A DNA stretch of 47,414 nucleotides from Leuconostoc falkenbergense (GTDB taxonomy: Bacteria > Bacillota > Bacilli > Lactobacillales > Lactobacillaceae): contig NZ_BMBS01000013.1 of the NCBI RefSeq assembly GCF_014634805.1, forward strand, positions 1 to 47,414, written 5' to 3'. The notes beneath the pieces were generated by a model that did no database searches, was not told the origin of the DNA, and saw only the letters and a list, made by a program, of their open reading frames with translations. Below, piece after piece: positions 43,303 through 47,414 of this stretch; within the stretch, counting starts at the first letter, position 1; each line of letters starts with the position of its first letter. The translations under genes were made by a program, and so were the position numbers.

Positions 43303-43890
43303 ATGACAACTAATCCAACATCAAAACAAGATTTGATTTTAAATGCTTTCATTACTTTGTTAATTCAGGGTGGCTATCAATCGGCAACTATCAATAAGAC
43401 AGCCGAAGTGGCGGGTGTTAATCCCAGTACGATATTTCGTAAATTCACTGATAAAGAAGGATTGCTTTCAGCCGTTGTCGAGCGCCATTTGCACGACTTA
43501 TCGACCATTTTTGATGGCATGGTTGTCATTGGCGACGTCGAAAAAGATTTGATTACGATGTCTAGAATTTATCAAGAATTTCAAGCCAATCATCAAGAGA
43601 TTGTGTTAGTTGGGGTCCAAGAATCATTTAGAATGCCTGCAATGAGTCGAGCAGTTGAAGAAATACCCCTCCAATTCAAGCAAATGTTAAGAGAATATTT
43701 TACGGACATGCGTGCACAACACAAAATTAGTGACCAAGTCGATATTGAAGCAGCCACTATGAATATGATTTGGTTAAATTTTGGCTATTTTTTAGCAGCT
43801 ATTCGTTTTGAAAATCCCGATTTGGTAACGCCACCGGAAGATTTTTATGACAAACAAATTCGTTTTTTTGCCAAAAGTTTAGCAGTATGA
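43303..43890 (+). CDS. TetR-family repressor
   Basis: A 195-aa regulator with an N-terminal TetR HTH (about residues 10-55: DLILNAFITLLIQGGYQSATINKTAEVAGVNPSTIFRKF; the sequence up to KEGLL is diagnostic). An all-helical ligand-binding domain follows, with no recognisable ligand pattern. It is divergent from the YhgE-like gene with a palindrome between them, so it likely represses that gene and itself. ATG follows AAGAGGTG. Confidence 0.92.
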   Translation: MTTNPTSKQDLILNAFITLLIQGGYQSATINKTAEVAGVNPSTIFRKFTDKEGLLSAVVERHLHDLSTIFDGMVVIGDVEKDLITMSRIYQEFQANHQEIVLVGVQESFRMPAMSRAVEEIPLQFKQMLREYFTDMRAQHKISDQVDIEAATMNMIWLNFGYFLAAIRFENPDLVTPPEDFYDKQIRFFAKSLAV

Positions 43891-43987
43891 CTAGCATTCG
43901 CTTCGTTATTGGAACTAGCTTACTGATTGTTGTATACTAGTAGCTAGACAAATCGTGATCACATCACAAATAGGAGATTGATAACAC

Positions 43988-45484
43988 ATGACAGAAGACA
44001 TTCGTGTCCGCTATGCGCCGTCACCAACGGGACATTTACATATTGGTAACGCGAGAACTGCAATTTTCAACTGGCTTTTTGCGCGCCATTATAACGGCAC
44101 ATTCATTATTCGTATTGAAGATACAGATTCAGCACGTAACATTGCTGACGGTGAAAAATCACAGCTGGATAATCTAGCGTGGCTTGGTTTGGATTGGGAC
44201 GAAAGTCCTGATAAGCCGGGAGAATATGGTCCTTATCGTCAATCAGAACGTAATGAACAGGGTGTTTATCAAGAATTTATTGATGCTTTACTAGCCAATG
44301 GGCAAGCTTACAAGTCATACAAAACCTCGGAACAATTAGCTGAAGAACGCGAAGCACAACAAGCTGCCAAACAAGCACCACATTATATTTATGAATATGA
44401 AGGATTGACTAACGAAGAACGCGAAGCTAAGTATGCTGAATTTGAGGCGCAAGGGCTTAAGCCGGTTGTGCGTTTCCGCGTACCAGAGGAAAAAGTTTTT
44501 GCGTGGGACGATATTGTTAAGGGTCACATTGAAATTGGTGCCAAGGAAGTCGGTGGCGATTGGGTCATTCAAAAAGCTGATGGCATGCCAACTTACAACT
44601 TTGCCGTGGTGGTAGATGATCATTTGATGAAGATATCTCATGTTTTGCGTGGTGATGATCACGTTTCCAATACACCAAAGCAAATGATGATTTACGATGC
44701 TTTAGGTTGGGACGTGCCAAAGTTTGGCCACATGGCATTGATTATCAATGGTGAGACGGGTAAAAAATTGTCAAAGCGTGATGAAAATGTTTTGCAATTT
44801 GTCGAACAATATAAAGAACTCGGGTACCAACCACAAGCAATGGTTAACTTTATTGGCTTATTGGGCTGGTCACCTAAGGGTGAGGACGAAATTTTCTCAC
44901 TCGAAGAATTTAAAAATATGTTTGATGAGACACGCCTATCAAAAGCTAACGCTAAGTTTGACCAAAAGAAGTTGGAGTGGATTAACAACCAATGGATGCG
45001 TCGTGACACAGCTGCTGTTATGCCACAGTTAATTCAAGAACTAGTGAATGCTGACTTGATTTCTGAGTCGGATGCGCAACTCAAAAAAGATTGGTTAGCC
45101 GACGTTATTAAGATTGCTGGGGTTGATGGCATTTCCTATACACGTGAAATCGTTGCATTAGTGCGCAAACCTTTCTTTGAACTTGGCGACGTGACTGATG
45201 AAATGGTTGACTATTTGACTTCCGATGATGGTCGCAAAGTATTTGATGCTTGGGAAGCCGCATACACAGCTTTGCCAAACGATGCCACAGCAGAAGATTA
45301 TATGGCAGCCATTCGTGGCATTCAAAATGATTTGGAAATTAAAGGTCGCAATTTGTGGAATCCAATTCGTATAGCCACAACCCACGAAATTCAAGGTCCA
45401 AACTTACCAGAAATGTTAGTAGTTTTGGATAAGAATACTGTTCTACAAACAATGGCTGACATTAAACAAAAATATTTGAACTAA
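43988..45484 (+). CDS. gltX: Glutamyl-tRNA synthetase
   Basis: A 498-aa class I aminoacyl-tRNA synthetase that charges tRNA-Glu (and, in most Firmicutes, tRNA-Gln for later amidation). The HIGH motif is PSPTGHLHIGNARTA (11-25), KMSKS-like is GKKLSKRDE (about 256-264). The C-terminal anticodon-binding helices are intact. A promoter with TTGGAA, 18-bp spacer and TATACT (43909-43938) precedes it, and AGGAG lies nine bases before the ATG. In the usual Firmicute order gltX follows radA closely; here the secreted-protein and TetR block separates them. Confidence 0.97.
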   Translation: MTEDIRVRYAPSPTGHLHIGNARTAIFNWLFARHYNGTFIIRIEDTDSARNIADGEKSQLDNLAWLGLDWDESPDKPGEYGPYRQSERNEQGVYQEFIDALLANGQAYKSYKTSEQLAEEREAQQAAKQAPHYIYEYEGLTNEEREAKYAEFEAQGLKPVVRFRVPEEKVFAWDDIVKGHIEIGAKEVGGDWVIQKADGMPTYNFAVVVDDHLMKISHVLRGDDHVSNTPKQMMIYDALGWDVPKFGHMALIINGETGKKLSKRDENVLQFVEQYKELGYQPQAMVNFIGLLGWSPKGEDEIFSLEEFKNMFDETRLSKANAKFDQKKLEWINNQWMRRDTAAVMPQLIQELVNADLISESDAQLKKDWLADVIKIAGVDGISYTREIVALVRKPFFELGDVTDEMVDYLTSDDGRKVFDAWEAAYTALPNDATAEDYMAAIRGIQNDLEIKGRNLWNPIRIATTHEIQGPNLPEMLVVLDKNTVLQTMADIKQKYLN

Positions 45485-45490
45485 TAACAG

Positions 45491-45512
45491 GCGCCACGAT
45501 GTGGCGCTTTTT
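45491..45512 (+). terminator. Terminator of gltX
   Basis: GCGCCAC and GTGGCGC form a perfect stem around GAT, followed by five T. Confidence 0.9.
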
Positions 45513-45593
45513 GTTTGCAGTGCCTCATGAAAAGCCCCAAGCGTTTGACGAGTCCTGTATAATATAAGTAAATATGTTTACAGGAGACAATGT

Positions 45594-47003
45594 ATGATTC
45601 AGGTATTCAACACTTTGACTCGCGAAAAAGAGGTGTTCAAGTCAATAACACCGGGCAAAATTAACATGTATGTTTGTGGACCAACAGTCTACAACTATAT
45701 TCATATTGGTAACGCACGTTCTGCAATTGCCTTTGATACTGTGAGACGATATTTTGAGTATCGTGGATATGATGTGAATTATGTCTCTAATTTTACAGAT
45801 GTTGATGATAAAATTATTAACCGCGCCCAAGAAGAGGGTATTTCAGAAATGGCAGTGGCTAATAAGTATGCTGATGCTTTTCATGAAGACACATTGCCAC
45901 TTAATATCAAGCCTGCAACTGTTCGATCACGTGCTACCGAGGTGATTCCAGAAATTATTGCCTTTGTCCAAGACTTAGTCAATGAAGGCTATGCTTATGA
46001 AGTTGAAGGGGATGTTTATTTTCGTGCTAAAAAGTTCAAAGGTTATGGCATATTAGCACATCAAGATTTGGCCGAAATGGAAGCAAACGCCGCAGGGCGT
46101 CTCGATGATGAAGAAACGGCTCGTAAAGAAGATCCAATTGATTTTGCAGTTTGGAAAAGTCAGGAAAATCCAGACGTTATTTCATGGCCATCACCTTGGG
46201 GCAACGGACGACCAGGTTGGCATATTGAATGCTCAGTCATGGCACAAAAATATTTGTCAGATACCATCGATATTCATGGCGGTGGTATTGATTTGGCCTT
46301 TCCGCATCATACAAATGAAATTGCGCAATCTGAAGCGCATACGGGGCAAAGGTTTGTCAATTATTGGATGCATAATGGCTTTGTTAATGTTGATAACGAA
46401 AAAATGTCCAAGTCATTAGGCAATTTCACTACTTTGCATGACCTGTTGGCTAACTATGATGATCCAATGGCTATTCGTTATTTGCTTGCGACAACACAGT
46501 ATCGACGACCAATTAATTATGCTGAAGAGACATTAGCGCAGGCGCGTGCGGAATTAGACCGTATTCGTACAGGGTACCGGAATCTTGAGTTCCGTTTGAC
46601 ATCAGCTATCTCAGGTCATGATAATGTGATAGATCAAGAAGTGAATAGACAACAGCAAGCATTTGAAACAGCGATGGATGACGACTTCAACGCCCAAAAC
46701 GCAATTGCTGCTGTATTTGAACTTGTGACATTGGCTAATACTTATGCTGAGTCTGATACGGTTAAGCAATCGTCTGGTAATCAGCTACTAGAAACACTTC
46801 AGATGTTAATGCAGATATTTGGTGTGGATATTGTCGAAACACAGACTTCTTTAAACCCTGAACAGAAACAATTATTTGATGACAGAGCCAATGCTAGAAA
46901 ATCACATGATTTCCAAAAATCAGATCAATTAAGAGATGAACTAAACGCTCAAGGGATTATCGTAGAGGATACGCCACAAGGACAGCGCTGGCATAAAGCA
47001 TAA
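45594..47003 (+). CDS. cysS: Cysteinyl-tRNA synthetase
   Basis: A 469-aa class I synthetase for tRNA-Cys. It has the zinc ligand Cys in YVCGPTVYN, the HIGH motif [10 protein letters not shown] (about 34-43), WHIECSVMA and [11 protein letters not shown] with zinc ligands (about 205-245). KMSKSLGN (about 266-273) and the C-terminal [16 protein letters not shown] are intact. ATG follows CAGGAG. A good TATAAT -10 lies at 45558-45563. It follows gltX with its own terminator between, a conserved order in Firmicutes. Confidence 0.97.
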   Translation: MIQVFNTLTREKEVFKSITPGKINMYVCGPTVYNYIHIGNARSAIAFDTVRRYFEYRGYDVNYVSNFTDVDDKIINRAQEEGISEMAVANKYADAFHEDTLPLNIKPATVRSRATEVIPEIIAFVQDLVNEGYAYEVEGDVYFRAKKFKGYGILAHQDLAEMEANAAGRLDDEETARKEDPIDFAVWKSQENPDVISWPSPWGNGRPGWHIECSVMAQKYLSDTIDIHGGGIDLAFPHHTNEIAQSEAHTGQRFVNYWMHNGFVNVDNEKMSKSLGNFTTLHDLLANYDDPMAIRYLLATTQYRRPINYAEETLAQARAELDRIRTGYRNLEFRLTSAISGHDNVIDQEVNRQQQAFETAMDDDFNAQNAIAAVFELVTLANTYAESDTVKQSSGNQLLETLQMLMQIFGVDIVETQTSLNPEQKQLFDDRANARKSHDFQKSDQLRDELNAQGIIVEDTPQGQRWHKA

Positions 47004-47024
47004 CCCGACAAAATATCAAACAAT

Positions 47025-47080
47025 AAAACCGATAACTTAGACTAAGAAACATATGTCAAAAGTTATCGGTTTTGTTTTTG
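47025..47080 (+). terminator. Terminator of cysS
   Basis: AAAACCGATAACTT (47025-47038) pairs with AAGTTATCGGTTTT (47060-47073) across a 21-nt loop, then GTTTTTG. Confidence 0.85.
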
Positions 47081-47099
47081 ACAATAAACTCTCTTTTGA

Positions 47100-47260
47100 A
47101 ATATTAAGATAAGGTAAAGGGAGAGGTGAATGAAGCGAACGGGGGAGAGGGAAACGGGGAAGAAGTGAGGTAAAAAGCGAACGAAACGAGGGAAAAAAGG
47201 AGGCGGGGTAAGGAAAGGACAAACGGGGTAAAGTGGAGGTAAAAGAAAGGGAAAAAGGAG
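47100..47260 (+). other. Purine-rich non-coding stretch
   Basis: The plus strand is almost entirely A and G with few pyrimidines, unlike any other part of the window. The long minus-strand reading frame through it codes only low-complexity Leu/Pro/Ser/Phe and is not a gene. It lies just upstream of two tandem promoters. No repeat unit is exact. Confidence 0.7.
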
Positions 47261-47289
47261 TTGACGAGGCGGGATAAAGTTGGTATATT
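47261..47289 (+). promoter_or_regulatory. Strong promoter P1, reading out of window
   Basis: TTGACG (47261-47266), 17-bp spacer, TATATT (47284-47289). It is the first of two tandem promoters ahead of whatever lies right of the window. Confidence 0.7.
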
Positions 47290-47362
47290 AATATATGTTC
47301 TGACGGAGGCAAAAGCGAGTCAGGGCGAGCCGGAAGCTTGAGCGAGTCAACGAAGAAAGTAG

Positions 47363-47391
47363 TTGACAAGGCAAGAACAAGGTGATAAGAT
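47363..47391 (+). promoter_or_regulatory. Strong promoter P2, reading out of window
   Basis: A consensus TTGACA (47363-47368), 17-bp spacer, TAAGAT (47386-47391), about 100 bp downstream of P1. Tandem near-consensus promoters in Firmicutes usually drive rRNA or tRNA operons. Confidence 0.7.
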
Positions 47392-47414
47392 AATATAGTT
47401 GTCTCAAGGGGCAA

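Noticed and set aside
47037-47414. A 125-codon open minus-strand frame at the window end
   Set aside because: It is the complement of the purine-rich tract and codes low-complexity Leu/Pro/Ser/Phe; promoters on the other strand explain the region better.

Overview
The window looks like chromosome from a low-to-moderate GC, heterofermentative lactic acid bacterium, most likely Leuconostocaceae (Weissella or Leuconostoc type). Reasons: Gram-positive AGGAGG-type ribosome sites, ClpL, AdhE and 6-phosphogluconate dehydrogenase, WxL/WxIP cell-surface proteins, an ECF folate transporter behind a THF riboswitch, and a ParB-type parS site. The genus is inferred from gene content; no rRNA gene is visible. 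There are no insertion sequences, tRNAs or CRISPR arrays.

Layout. 0.1-7.9 kb: a WxL cell-surface complex locus, with five WxL-type secreted proteins around one membrane-anchored WxL-interacting protein. 8.0 kb: a perfect 16-bp parS palindrome. 8.2-13.7 kb: prfC, a frameshifted Rgg-type regulator, an unknown 180-aa protein, THF riboswitch-folT, a ThiD/PdxK-like kinase and a YczE-type membrane protein. 13.9-16.8 kb: adhE behind candidate Rex and CcpA (cre) sites. 16.8-22.8 kb, mostly minus strand: a 52-aa membrane protein, a YagU-like protein, gnd, a VOC protein, rlmD and a DUF998-like membrane protein. 22.9-25.5 kb: a tiny ORF, a small HTH protein and clpL as one unit. 25.6-28.5 kb: a large BspA-like leucine-rich-repeat protein with a C-terminal WxL domain, whose signal peptide is split by a one-base frameshift. 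28.6-35.5 kb: a YejK-like nucleoid protein, a Nudix-DUF1810 fusion, a MocR regulator divergent from a drug/metabolite transporter, aspA, rpiA and a GNAT protein. 35.6-38.9 kb: dut, a Nudix gene with an in-frame stop, a metallophosphoesterase and radA, whose natural start position carries ATC. 39.0-43.9 kb: an accessory block lying between radA and gltX. It holds two secreted cysteine-containing proteins, each followed by genes for about 60-aa two-helix membrane proteins, and then a YhgE/Pip-type transporter with a divergent TetR regulator. 44-47 kb: gltX and cysS. The end is a strikingly purine-rich stretch with two strong tandem promoters reading out of the window, probably towards an rRNA or other stable-RNA operon.

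How the parts fit together. Gnd and RpiA serve the phosphoketolase/pentose route, and AdhE re-oxidises NADH, matching its Rex and cre sites. The WxL proteins and their WxIP anchor would form a non-covalent surface complex. An 8+2+8 palindrome ahead of the WxIP gene recurs, slightly degraded, ahead of the distant LRR-WxL gene, so the two may share a regulator. The least explained part is the repeated module of a secreted Cys protein plus small two-helix proteins at 39.2-41.9 kb. It resembles secreted-effector/immunity gene arrangements but matches no family I recognise.

Several genes carry single-base lesions: the Rgg regulator, the LRR-WxL protein, the Nudix gene, the radA start and two small membrane-protein paralogues. 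Some lie in homopolymer runs, so sequencing error, gene decay and slippage-based variation all need separating.
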